Numbered from the stretch's first letter, positions 37,387 through 45,709 are shown. The stretch is 61,708 nucleotides of DNA from Vibrio viridaestus (GCF_003856525.1 NZ_RJVQ01000015.1:1-61708), one strand, 5' to 3'. The notes: generated from the letters alone by a model not told the origin. Numbers and translations are program-made.

Positions 37387-37904
37387 TGAAAACCAATTCT
37401 TATGTTGGTGAAGTGGTGTTGAATGAAGTTCAGATTCAAGAAGGAGTAAAACGTGTTGCTCAACAGCTTAATCAACAATTCGATGATGCTGTCGTGATTA
37501 CCGTTGTCCCTGGCGGAATATTATTTACGGCTGATCTTGTTCGCCAGTTATCCTTTGATATTAGTATGGATTATATTTCTTGCCCGCATACTCCCGGAAA
37601 TAGAAACAATAATTCTGAAATTGTGTATCACCAGAGCATCAACATTACGGGAAGAAATGTCATTTTGGTTGATGATGCGATTGAATCTGGAGGTACTATG
37701 AAGCGCCTGACTGAGAATTTGAGCAACAAATTTGATATTAAATCTTTATCAATAGCAACTCTGTTTGTGAAACCCAGTCGAGTAGATATTCCAGTTCCTC
37801 AATACTTTGCTTATGAAATGGATAATGACGAGCTGTTAGTCGGTTATGGCCTACCGTGGAAAGATAAGTCCCGCAACCTACCTTTTATATCTAAAGTGAT
37901 TTAA
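37386..37904 (+). CDS. Phosphoribosyltransferase (hypoxanthine PRTase-like)
   Basis: A 172-aa type I PRTase from ATG 37386. The PRPP-binding signature is VILVDDAIESGGTM, and an upstream loop TVVPGGILFTADLVRQLSFD matches the PP-i loop of hypoxanthine/guanine PRTases. FAYEMDNDELLVGYGLPW near the end corresponds to the metal- and base-binding region of HPRT. The ATG overlaps the acetyltransferase stop by one base. Why a purine-salvage-type enzyme should share an operon with a sugar acetyltransferase is unclear. Confidence 0.88.
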   Translation: MKTNSYVGEVVLNEVQIQEGVKRVAQQLNQQFDDAVVITVVPGGILFTADLVRQLSFDISMDYISCPHTPGNRNNNSEIVYHQSINITGRNVILVDDAIESGGTMKRLTENLSNKFDIKSLSIATLFVKPSRVDIPVPQYFAYEMDNDELLVGYGLPWKDKSRNLPFISKVI

Positions 37905-37947
37905 TTTCTACCAGACACAACGGGCTTTTTTATCTCTGAAAAGCCTA

Positions 37948-38737
37948 TGTTCATGCCTGTTACGTGAATGGATGGTGTGGAGGTTTTGGGAATAATGGGT
38001 TAAACCATTACTACAATCATTATTACCACTCGTCAGCGATTGGAGGTAACGATTGTATTTGGTCAATCAAAACGAACCCATGGAATCAAACGTCCTTTTA
38101 AACTTGATGAAATATGGCGTATTCGCACTAGGCTTGAGTTGGAAGGTAACCTGATGGAATTGGCGCTTCTTAATCTTGCGATTGATTCGAAGTTACGATC
38201 GTGTGACTTGCTGAACCTAAAGGTACAGGACGTAGCAGCTCAAAGGATGGTAAATGAACGGGCTCAATGCAAACAATGAAAAACCGGTATTGCAATTCAA
38301 TTCGAAATTACCCCAAGAACTCAGCAAAGTATAAGCCATTGGATATATCACAGCGCCCTTGAACCAAAGGACTTTTTATTTCCGAGTATCCGGAAGGAAA
38401 ACCAATCTTTAAGTTATTCCTATTATCGAAAAATTATTAAATCATGGGCCGAAAAGTTAGGTTTAGATGTCGATTTATACGGTACTCATTTAATGCAAAG
38501 AACGAAAGCCACATTGATTTATGCAAGAACAAAAAATATCCGAGCAGTGCAATTGCTGCGAGGTCATACAAAAATCGACAATACAATCAGGTATCTTGGG
38601 ATTGAGATTGAAGATGCTTTAAAACTTTCCCTTGAGACTGATAGTTAATGGTTTGTTGGTTTAAACGGTAGCTTTCAGTCAGCTTTGACCATATGCCTGA
38701 CTGAAAGCTGCCCCTAAACGTTCTACTGCCTAATTAC
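37948..38737 (+). mobile_element. Tyrosine-recombinase mini-element, copy A (decayed)
   Basis: A ~790-bp unit nearly identical to 42023-42812. Similarity begins at TGTTCATGCCTGTT and ends near CCTAATTAC. It holds a 5' leader with an inverted repeat (AATAATG 37991-37997, CATTATT 38018-38024), a recombinase frame (broken here) and a 3' hairpin (38670-38682 with 38697-38709, 14-nt loop), followed by GCCCCTAAACG. The sequence outside these limits differs from copy B, so the whole unit, not only the gene, has been duplicated or moved. Confidence 0.7.
38052..38648 (+). pseudogene. Tyrosine recombinase, inactivated copy
   Basis: Aligned codon for codon with the intact copy at 42127-42723 (both 597 nt). 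Two inactivating changes are visible: the start is ATT in place of ATG (38052), and TGA at 38277-38279 replaces the Arg codon of the intact copy, directly before KTGIAIQFEITPRTQQS. After the stop the frame stays open to 38648. Other differences are single substitutions, including RRT to QRT next to the HxxR motif and GHTKID preserved. Only a short N-terminal peptide could be made. Confidence 0.85.
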
Positions 38738-38929
38738 AATTATTCCAACCTGTTTGTTTATCGACCAATTTTATCTAATGAATATGAGACTTTTACCTAG
38801 TAATAATGTAGGAATAAGTTCACAATAATTTGAGTGTTTGGGCGGCTAATAATTTGCTCCCAAAAGAGATGAGATTGATTATCAAAGGGAGTTGGAAATC
38901 CGTTAGTTCGTTTTTCTTCAGAATTTAGT

Positions 38930-40087
38930 ATGACTAATTATGTCGTGTTATTACTGGTCGCATTTGCAGGTTTTATATCTGCTGCTGACAATTGGATTGC
39001 TTCGTTATTGTTACCTAGTATTGCGAATAGTTTTAGTGTGGATATTTCTACTGCTAGTATTGTATTAACGGTATACCTGATTCCATACGGAGTGATGCAG
39101 CCAGTCTATGGTTTCTTCAGTGATAAATTGGGGAAAGCTCGAATTCTTAAATCCTTAGTATTGCTGTTGGCAATCTCAACATTTCTATGTGCACAAGCTC
39201 ATACTTTATCGCTCCTGACTTGTTACCGATTTATTACTGGTTTTTTTGCCGCCGGGATTATTGCTGTTTCTCTGGGGATTTTAGGCGAAACATATGACCA
39301 GAGTCAGTTGACCAAGGTAGTAGGATTATTTCTGGGAATTGTTTTTTTAGGACAAGGGATAAGTGCGGGTATAGGTGGATGGTTAATTGAACATATTGGC
39401 TGGCGGCAGATTTTTCTGATTTTCTCTGGAGCGGCAACTATCTCATTTGTCTCACTATTTCTGTTGCCATCAATTGGTCTTGTAAAAGAACAGGCTAAAT
39501 TTTGGTCCTCCGTTCTTAATTTATTGCGAACCAGAAATCTGAGAAATATGTACTTATTGGCATTCTGTAACGGTTTTGCTGTATTAGGCGGCTATTCATT
39601 TATTGGTTCATATCTTCATATTAGCATTGGTATTGATTATTCCTATGTCGGGATGGGGCTTATGCTTTTTGGATTTGTGAGCTTCGCAGGTGGATTTATT
39701 AACAAACTCCTTTTAGCTAAGTTTTCTCATAATATGGTATTGAATATTGGTTTTATAACATCATGTATAGCGCTCATTATTTTTTCCACGGGTAATGTTT
39801 TTGGGTTATATGTTGCCATTCTCATGCTAGGTCTTGGCTATGTCTGGGTACAATCTATCCTAGCTAGTAAAGCTTTGGAACTTGCCGAAAATAATAAGGG
39901 ACTATCTTCAGGGATTATTGGTGTTGGTATTTTTTGTGGTGGCGGATTAGGTACTCTTGTTGGTAGTTCATTCCTTAAATATTTCAGTTTTTCGTCTTTA
40001 TTTATCGTATTTTCGGTTGTGGTAGTGATTACTTTAGTTTTTCTAAACAGTAAGGGGAAAAATCGTTTACAAGCCAGAAAAATTTAA
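38930..40087 (+). CDS. MFS drug/metabolite transporter
   Basis: A 385-aa major facilitator with 12 predicted membrane segments. Motif A is GFFSDKLGKARIL; motif C-like residues occur in GISAGIGGWLIEHIGW, typical of the Bcr/CflA/DHA12-type exporters. It starts at ATG 38930. It lies in the segment between the two recombinase-element copies and upstream of an isochorismate-lyase-like gene, so it could export an aromatic product. This last point is inference. Confidence 0.9.
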   Translation: MTNYVVLLLVAFAGFISAADNWIASLLLPSIANSFSVDISTASIVLTVYLIPYGVMQPVYGFFSDKLGKARILKSLVLLLAISTFLCAQAHTLSLLTCYRFITGFFAAGIIAVSLGILGETYDQSQLTKVVGLFLGIVFLGQGISAGIGGWLIEHIGWRQIFLIFSGAATISFVSLFLLPSIGLVKEQAKFWSSVLNLLRTRNLRNMYLLAFCNGFAVLGGYSFIGSYLHISIGIDYSYVGMGLMLFGFVSFAGGFINKLLLAKFSHNMVLNIGFITSCIALIIFSTGNVFGLYVAILMLGLGYVWVQSILASKALELAENNKGLSSGIIGVGIFCGGGLGTLVGSSFLKYFSFSSLFIVFSVVVVITLVFLNSKGKNRLQARKI

Positions 40088-40727
40088 CAAAATTCAAAAT
40101 TCACAGTACTTTTTTCATCTAAATGGTTCTCAGGTTACTCAAATCAGTTCTATCACATATATTTAGACACTGGTCTTTTTCAAGGATCTAGTGATTTAGA
40201 TAAAGAAGAAGTGGGAGTATTTTCTAATTTGAACAGCAAATTCATGATGGTGAAGTAAAAGATACTACTACCATTACTGTATTCTTAATGTGTAAGTTTA
40301 AAAATTTTATTTAGTCCAGTCTGTAAAGATCAAATAAATTAAAATGGCTTAAGAGCTATTGGGAAACCGTCGATTTTACATACTAAAAGTTATTCGAAAA
40401 AATTACTGGGCTAATGGAACGTAACACGAAAGTTGTCCACTTTCGTTTCAGTCTGCTCTGGCTGAAACGTGCCCCAAACCTTCTTAGGTCTGATTTACTG
40501 GACGTGACTGATGCTTCACTTTATTGACTTTTTGACCTAGAGATCTTACTGTGGGTGTGTTTTGAAAAAAGAATATTCAATCAACACTTTTATACTTCAA
40601 TATTTTTGGTGGCGCTCTTTCTAAAGCGGCTCAGAATACCCATGTTCCTTAGCCGCCGTATGGTAGCTGAGTGAGTTCCTTCTTCCCTTATGTTAGCTTC
40701 GGTGGTCAAATTAATCGGAGTAAATAA
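40088..40727. other. Intergenic region with an orphan structured repeat
   Basis: About 640 nt with no supportable gene. It contains the hairpin repeat listed at 40421-40480 and a further stem GCGGCT (40626-40631) with AGCCGC (40651-40656) upstream of the next gene. Short protein-like frames exist but none is convincing. Confidence 0.4.
40421..40480 (+). repeat. Orphan hairpin repeat, related to 47227-47291 and to recombinase-element 3' ends
   Basis: GTAACACGAAAGTTGTCCAC is followed by a hairpin (40444-40453 with 40460-40469) and then TGCCCCAAACC. A diverged copy lies at 47227-47291 (TTGTCCATCTTCGTTTCAGT and TCTGGCTGAA are shared). The order hairpin, then GCCCCAAAC, parallels the hairpin-GCCCCTAAACG end of recombinase element A. 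No recombinase gene is attached here. Confidence 0.5.
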
Positions 40728-41054
40728 ATGGAATATTTCAGCAAAATAGAACCTAAAAACTGTTCAGGAATGGACGAAATTCGAAACGAAATAGACGAGT
40801 TAGATCGGTTAGTTATCACAGCGCTCGACAAGAGATTTGAGTATGTAAAAGCTGCTGCCAAATTTAAGACATCTATAAGTTCAGTCAAAGCTCCCGAGCG
40901 TCTCAAATCTATGCTTATACAGCGGAGGGTTTGGGCTGAAGAAAAAGGCCTACATCCAGATATTATTGAAAAGATCTATTCTGATTTGGTTAGTTATTTC
41001 ATATCAGAAGAAATGACGAACTGGGAAGCAGAAATAAATCATAAGTTTGAATGA
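40728..41054 (+). CDS. Isochorismate lyase-like protein (PchB / AroQ-fold chorismate mutase family)
   Basis: A 108-aa all-helical protein aligned with PchB: CSGMDEIRNEIDELDRLVIT, YVKAAAKFKTSISSVKAPER and VWAEEKGLHPDIIEKIYSDL. The Arg and Lys corresponding to PchB Arg14 and Lys42 are conserved. At the position of PchB Gln90 it has Glu (SYFISEEMTNW). PchB makes salicylate from isochorismate, the first dedicated step of salicylate siderophores. Chorismate mutase activity is an alternative. GGAG lies at good spacing before ATG 40728. No isochorismate synthase is in the window. Confidence 0.82.
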   Translation: MEYFSKIEPKNCSGMDEIRNEIDELDRLVITALDKRFEYVKAAAKFKTSISSVKAPERLKSMLIQRRVWAEEKGLHPDIIEKIYSDLVSYFISEEMTNWEAEINHKFE

Positions 41055-41109
41055 ATTTTCCTACCTCTCTGATGGTTATAGGCCTTCAGGCTCGTAGTCT
41101 TCCCTAACG

Positions 41110-41136
41110 CGTGCTAGCGAGATCCTCGCTGGCACG
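41110..41136 (+). terminator. Hairpin after the isochorismate-lyase-like gene
   Basis: CGTGCTAGCGAG (41110-41121) pairs with CTCGCTGGCACG (41125-41136) with one T-G pair and a 3-nt loop. It lies 55 nt after the stop. No T-run follows directly, so termination is likely but not certain. Confidence 0.5.
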
Positions 41137-41288
41137 AAATGTTCCTTTTCAGCTAGCAATCCGACATGTGTTCAGTTTTGGTATCTGGTATCGGCTAAAT
41201 TTTTGTAATGCGACTGAGTAACTTTAGTGCTGTCGATTGAATCCAATTGTAAATGAAATATCTGATTGATTTTAGCGGAGAACGTGCC

Positions 41289-41912
41289 ATGATATCCGTT
41301 ATGCGCAATAGTTTGAATAAGGATCATTCAGTGAAGTGTCTAGTTGTAGTTACCCATCCACTTAAGAACAGCCTCTGTCATCACTTAGCCAATGAGACAA
41401 TCGAGCATCTCAGTTCAAAAGGATATGACATTACGGTGAAAGATCTATATCAAGAAGCATTTGATCCAGCACTAAGTAGCTCTGAGCGACAAAGTTATTA
41501 CCAAGAACAATTTGATGCTAGTAAATTAGAAGGCGATATCGATCAGTTAAAAGAAACAGAATCGTTAATACTGGTATTTCCAACATGGTGGTTTGGTTTC
41601 CCAGCCATGCTTAAAGGATGGTTTGATAGAGTGTGGGCACCGACTCATGCATATAATCACGCTTCAGATTTAGGAGCAATAACACCTTGTCTAGTTAATC
41701 TGAAAGAAGTCAAAGTAATCACTACTTTAGGTTCCCCTTGGTGGGTTGATATGTTTGTCCTTTGGAAGCCTATTCACCGAACATTTAGAATTGCTTTGCT
41801 TGGAGCGTGCGCTAAAAAATGTAAATTTCAAATGCTTTCTCTATATAAGTGTGAAGCTGCTTCCCAGTCTAAAATTGATAGTTTTGTAGATAAAATTAGG
41901 TCTAAGTTTTAG
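41289..41912 (+). CDS. NAD(P)H-dependent quinone-reductase-like flavodoxin-fold oxidoreductase
   Basis: A 207-aa protein of the NAD(P)H:quinone oxidoreductase/MdaB (flavodoxin_2) family. Motifs are VVTHPLKNSLCHHLANETIE for FMN/FAD phosphate binding, LVFPTWWFGFPAMLKGWFDR and TTLGSPWW. The start is set at ATG 41289 behind GGAG; an upstream in-frame ATG at 41253 adds 12 residues. It likely reduces quinones or related electrophiles in the cytosol. It lies immediately upstream of recombinase element B. Confidence 0.88.
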   Translation: MISVMRNSLNKDHSVKCLVVVTHPLKNSLCHHLANETIEHLSSKGYDITVKDLYQEAFDPALSSSERQSYYQEQFDASKLEGDIDQLKETESLILVFPTWWFGFPAMLKGWFDRVWAPTHAYNHASDLGAITPCLVNLKEVKVITTLGSPWWVDMFVLWKPIHRTFRIALLGACAKKCKFQMLSLYKCEAASQSKIDSFVDKIRSKF

Positions 41913-42022
41913 CTGAGAGATGAAAGCGATTTGATCGTTACAGTTTCATTAGATACTGTGGTTTTCCCATAACAAAATTAATCCATGTATTGCTAAATTG
42001 AGTAGCGACTCTAAACAACTTC

Positions 42023-42812
42023 TGTTCATGCCTGTTGCGTAAATGGATTGTCTGGAGGTTTTGGGAATAACGGGGTAAACCATTACTACAATCGTTATTA
42101 CCACTCGTCAGAGATTGGAGGTAACGATGGTAATTGGTAAATCAAAACGCATCCATGGAATCAAACGCCCTTTTAAACTTGAAGAAATATGGCGCATTCG
42201 TACTAGACTCGAGCTGGAAGATAACTTGATGGAATTGGCACTTCTTAATCTTTCGATTGATTCGAAGCTTCGATCATGTGACTTACTGAATTTAAAGGTA
42301 CAGGACGTAGGTGCTCAAAGGATGGTATATGAACGGGTTCAGTGCACACAAAGAAAAACTGGTATTGCAGTTCAATTCGAAATTACCCCGAGAACTCAGC
42401 AAAGCTTAAGCCATTGGATCTATCACTGCGCTCTTGAACCAAGGGACTTTTTATTTCCGAGTCTCCGGAAGGTCAACCAGTCTTTAAGTTATTCCTATTA
42501 TCGAAAAATCATTAAATCATGGGCCGAAAAGTTAGGTTTAGATGTCGATTTATACGGTACTCATTCAATGCGAAGGACGAAAGCCACATTGATTTATGCA
42601 AGAACAAAAAATATCCGAGCAGTGCAATTGCTGCTAGGTCATACAAAAATCGACAATACAATCAGGTATCTTGGGATTGAGATTGAAGATGCTTTAAAAC
42701 TTTCCCTTGAGACTGATAGTTAATGGTTTGTTAGTCTAAACGGTAGCTTTCAGTCAGTTTTGACCATATGTCTGACTGAAAGCTACCCCATACGTTTTTA
42801 CTACCTAGTTAC
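42023..42812 (+). mobile_element. Tyrosine-recombinase mini-element, copy B (intact)
   Basis: A ~790-bp unit in the same orientation as copy A at 37948. The 5' leader holds an inverted repeat (AATAACG 42066-42072, CGTTATT 42093-42099). The base that differs from copy A (C for T) is matched by a compensating change on the other arm (G for A). A recombinase gene follows, then a 15-bp hairpin (42743-42757 with 42772-42786) around a TTTTGACCATATGT loop and ACCCCATACG. No classical transposase-type terminal repeats were found. Confidence 0.75.
42127..42723 (+). CDS. Small tyrosine recombinase of the mini-element
   Basis: A 198-aa recombinase consisting of little more than the catalytic domain. 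Active-site residues are Arg in IDSKLRSCDLLNLK, HxxR in GTHSMRRTKATLIY, His in LLLGHTKIDNTIRYLG and the nucleophile Tyr in the same motif. Usual tyrosine integrases are 300-400 aa with a core-binding domain, which is nearly absent here. Similar short recombinases are, from memory, widespread as repeated single genes in proteobacteria, with poorly known function. The start is ATG 42127 directly after GGAGG; the TTG 42115 alternative overlaps that ribosome site. Confidence 0.9.
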   Translation: MVIGKSKRIHGIKRPFKLEEIWRIRTRLELEDNLMELALLNLSIDSKLRSCDLLNLKVQDVGAQRMVYERVQCTQRKTGIAVQFEITPRTQQSLSHWIYHCALEPRDFLFPSLRKVNQSLSYSYYRKIIKSWAEKLGLDVDLYGTHSMRRTKATLIYARTKNIRAVQLLLGHTKIDNTIRYLGIEIEDALKLSLETDS

Positions 42813-42848
42813 GACCATTCTCAAATCATCAACGATTGCCCCAATTTT

Positions 42849-43355
42849 TTAATGTATGGGTCTGGACGTTTCTTTCTCGATTGGGATGAAACTATTATAT
42901 TGTCTAAACATTTTAATCGCACGGTAACTGAGTATTCCGTTGGTAAGTCCACTGAAGATTATGTTTACCACCTCCCAGAGAGGTGATGGTCTTATATTTA
43001 TTAACACAGTAATTATGTAGTGAAGTACAAATATAGTTACCAAAAAAACAAGTAGATTTTTTTTACCGGGTAAGTAAATCTGTTGATCAGTTCCACGATA
43101 AGAGTTTTTGATCTGAGTGCTAAATAGAAAATATCCTACAACAAAACCTATTATTAATCCTATCAACCATATGAATATTGACAGATGCGTACCCTGAATT
43201 TTAACTAATGAAAAAATGAAAAAAGAAATCGTTAATACTCCAGTTTTTTGGATATGGATAGGCTGATCACTCAGACCTTGGAATCCGATTCGGAGTAGGT
43301 AAATAAAAACAAACCAGACCCAGATTGGTGTATGAAAAATTATAGAGATTAGCAT
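42849..43355 (-). CDS. Small integral membrane protein (DUF6622-like)
   Basis: A 168-aa protein with five hydrophobic segments, starting MLISIIFHTPIWVWFVFIYL. The HTPIWVW start resembles the DUF6622 group of small membrane proteins, by memory. No catalytic motif is visible. The C-terminal tail is polar. It is divergent from the XRE-2TM remnant, with about 190 nt between. Function unknown. Confidence 0.75.
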   Translation of the reverse strand: MLISIIFHTPIWVWFVFIYLLRIGFQGLSDQPIHIQKTGVLTISFFIFSLVKIQGTHLSIFIWLIGLIIGFVVGYFLFSTQIKNSYRGTDQQIYLPGKKNLLVFLVTIFVLHYIITVLINIRPSPLWEVVNIIFSGLTNGILSYRAIKMFRQYNSFIPIEKETSRPIH

Positions 43356-43547
43356 TATTTATGACCCTTAATTATGAGTAGCAGCTAGAGTTGCCATTTT
43401 GCTGAAATCTCAAAAAATGACCACGACACGAACCTGACATAATGATGACATCTTAAATATATAACTGATTTTATTTGATATTTTTGTCGTTGCTAGATGC
43501 GAATATAATAGGCATGTTTTATTAGTACAGCAGAAAGGGATTACTCG

Positions 43548-43855
43548 GTGATTGTAAGAAAATTGAGATTACAACGAGGCTGGTCACAAGACCAATTGTC
43601 AGAATTATCTGTATTGAGCAAGTTAAAGACATCAAAAGCTTTTACTCAAATCTAGTTACTTATATTTTGGTTATCGCACTGTTATTCGTTATTAACTATG
43701 TTACAAATCCTGAAAATATTTGGGCTTGGTGGCCAGCTCTGGGATGGGGTATTGGAGTTGTAAGCCATGGTTTAAGGGCTTTTGAAATTGTAAATATTTT
43801 CGGCCTAGAATGGGAGAAAAAACAAGTTGAGAAACGAATAGGTCGAAAATTATAG
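43548..43855 (+). pseudogene. XRE-HTH plus 2TM-domain protein with internal deletion
   Basis: GTG 43548 behind AGAAAGGGA starts MIVRKLRLQRGWSQDQLSEL, the first half of an XRE helix-turn-helix. The sequence then jumps, out of frame, to EQVKDIKSFYSNLVTYILVI and a 2TM domain with NIWAWWPALGWGIGVVSHGL that ends at 43855. Intact relatives carry a full HTH (recognition helix and about 50 more residues) between these parts. The recognition helix is missing, so the gene is dead or makes a 2TM fragment only. Confidence 0.8.
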
Positions 43856-44234
43856 GTATATAAGTAATTCACCTTTGGTGAGCTTATGTGTGTTGTGGAC
43901 ATAAAAATATCCCGTAATTTTAGAAGTAGCTAGAAATTTTCTCGTCTGACATGAGTCAGTGTTGTTTCTATTTGTAAAACAGTTCCGTCCATTTAAGTGT
44001 TTGAGCAATACACCATCGATAGACTTCATCACTAGTTTTGTTTCAAGTTTATTATTTCAGGCTACCCTGGTGGTGAACGGAAACTCCCAGAAGCTATCAT
44101 ATGTGGCATTTACAAAAAAATACTTAAGGTGCATAATCATTTGGTTGAAAGAAGTTCGCGCCGCAATTTCATTTGCGTCACGAACATTATGAGTGGGCTT
44201 TATACACTATCTGTTACCGCAATGTCGCGTTTAG
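43856..44234. other. Intergenic region
   Basis: About 379 nt. Short frames on both strands (plus 43959-44192, minus 43850-44032) have no recognisable family, no good ribosome site and unbalanced composition. I support no gene here. Confidence 0.4.
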
Positions 44235-44849
44235 TTAAATTTCTAATAATGTCTTCCATTGCTCTGTTCGGCCATAAAACTCGGTATGAGGCAACCTCTT
44301 AAATTCCCCATTGTCTTCAATCATAAGTGTTGGGTAACCCTGAACGCCCAATCGGGTCATCATTTGATGGCTAATATCGATTACGGCGTCTTCTAAGGGT
44401 TCCCTTGTTTGCATTTTCTCTCGCCATAACTGTTGGTCGAGCCCTAGTTGAACAACCAACTCTTCCAAACTGCTAAGAGTATTGACGGCTTTGCCTTCAA
44501 TGTAATGTGCTTTTTGTATTGCTTTTAACATGTCAAATGGATCAAGCCCTAAAGATTCTCCAACAAGAATTGCCCGAGTAGGAAGATAAGAGTCCATAAC
44601 AAGTTGCTCATTACCTGCTACACGTTCTATATAATCCTGTCCGAACTGAGCATTGGTCTGTTCACTAATTCGTCGGTCACTATTTAAAATATGCTGACGA
44701 AACGATGGTGCTATCAATTTTGCTGGAAGCATCCCTCCGGGGTGCATTACTAGCTGATACTTACTGCTGCTTGCAATTGATTCTACCAATGGAGTCGCGC
44801 CATAGCACCACCCACACATAGGATCATAGAAGTAGTGAATAGCTACCAT
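44235..44849 (-). CDS. DsbA-family (FrnE-like) thioredoxin-fold protein
   Basis: A 204-aa DsbA-fold protein with the active site CGWC at residues 12-15 (YFYDPMCGWCYGATPLVES) and the cis-proline region GVQGYPTLMIED. It lacks a signal peptide, so it acts in the cytosol like FrnE-type oxidoreductases. Its start overlaps the end of the upstream MBL gene by 7 nt, which suggests coupled translation. Confidence 0.9.
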   Translation of the reverse strand: MVAIHYFYDPMCGWCYGATPLVESIASSSKYQLVMHPGGMLPAKLIAPSFRQHILNSDRRISEQTNAQFGQDYIERVAGNEQLVMDSYLPTRAILVGESLGLDPFDMLKAIQKAHYIEGKAVNTLSSLEELVVQLGLDQQLWREKMQTREPLEDAVIDISHQMMTRLGVQGYPTLMIEDNGEFKRLPHTEFYGRTEQWKTLLEI

Positions 44850-45709
44850 GTCATCTCCCCCATATGAACTTTCGCACCAATGCTTAAAGCAATAGGTAAC
44901 TTCGAGCCTTTGTATTTCTCAGACATTTTTTCAATGAGTTGTTCGCTATTTTTACTGTTCTTTTTTGACTCACTGAAATCTTCAAGATACTGCAAAGAGT
45001 AGTTAATGGATTCAACGTTTAACGCAGTTCCCGATTTCATATGTCCCGGAATAACCGTTTCCGGTTGTAAAGCTTGCATCTCCTTAAGTTGCTCACTCCA
45101 TGCATGTTGACTCTGCTCGGTTTGCGTATCTGCAGTCCAAAGATGCAAATTTCCAAATATTGCTATGTTACCTAATATTGTTTTACTTGAAGGAATCCAT
45201 AAGTATGGGCGGTGCGGTAAAACGCCATCCGTACCTTTTATCTCAATCTTGTGTCCTTCCAAAATAAGACTTGTCGCCTCTATTACTTTAGGAATATAAG
45301 GCGTAACAGGTGCATTACTGCCCATTCTAGGACTCCACACCTTGAGTTTGGAAGGCAGTTTCTTTTTTATGACTTCTTTTACCGCAGGCGTTGTCACAAT
45401 ATCTGCATTGGGAAACAAGACGTGTAATACTTCAGCGCCAAAATAGAAGTCAGGGTCGGCCTGACTAATGAAAATAGTTTTTAATTCTTTACCCGTATCC
45501 TGTATTTTTGCTGCAATCCGCAGAGCATCTGCTTTAGTAAAGCCAGTATCTATCAGCATTACCTCACTTTCTCCAACAATCAATGTTGAGTTTGCGTGGA
45601 AGCTGTTTTCGTCTGCGTTATAAATATCAAAAGTCAGTGTCGTTTGCTCTGTGGCAAAGGCGCTACCTGCGACTAAGATGGATGCGGCTAATAGGCTGAT
45701 TCTTTTCAT
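44843..45709 (-). CDS. MBL-fold (metallo-beta-lactamase superfamily) protein, periplasmic, degenerate metal site
   Basis: A 288-aa MBL-fold protein with a signal peptide (MKRISLLAASILVAGSAFA, cleavage after residue 19). Fold landmarks are MLIDTGFTKADALRIAAKI and VIPGHMKSG. Where classical members have HxHxDH, it reads FISQADPDFYFGAEVL, so the histidines are replaced and only the Asp is kept. A hydrolase with an altered site or a non-catalytic binding protein are both possible. It is the first gene of an MBL-DsbA operon and divergent from a LysR gene. Confidence 0.85.
   Translation of the reverse strand: MKRISLLAASILVAGSAFATEQTTLTFDIYNADENSFHANSTLIVGESEVMLIDTGFTKADALRIAAKIQDTGKELKTIFISQADPDFYFGAEVLHVLFPNADIVTTPAVKEVIKKKLPSKLKVWSPRMGSNAPVTPYIPKVIEATSLILEGHKIEIKGTDGVLPHRPYLWIPSSKTILGNIAIFGNLHLWTADTQTEQSQHAWSEQLKEMQALQPETVIPGHMKSGTALNVESINYSLQYLEDFSESKKNSKNSEQLIEKMSEKYKGSKLPIALSIGAKVHMGEMTW

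Noticed and set aside
43959-44192. 77-codon plus-strand frame between the XRE-2TM remnant and the DsbA gene
   Set aside because: It has no ribosome site, is hydrophobic and basic with no family resemblance, and other frames in the same place look equally plausible.
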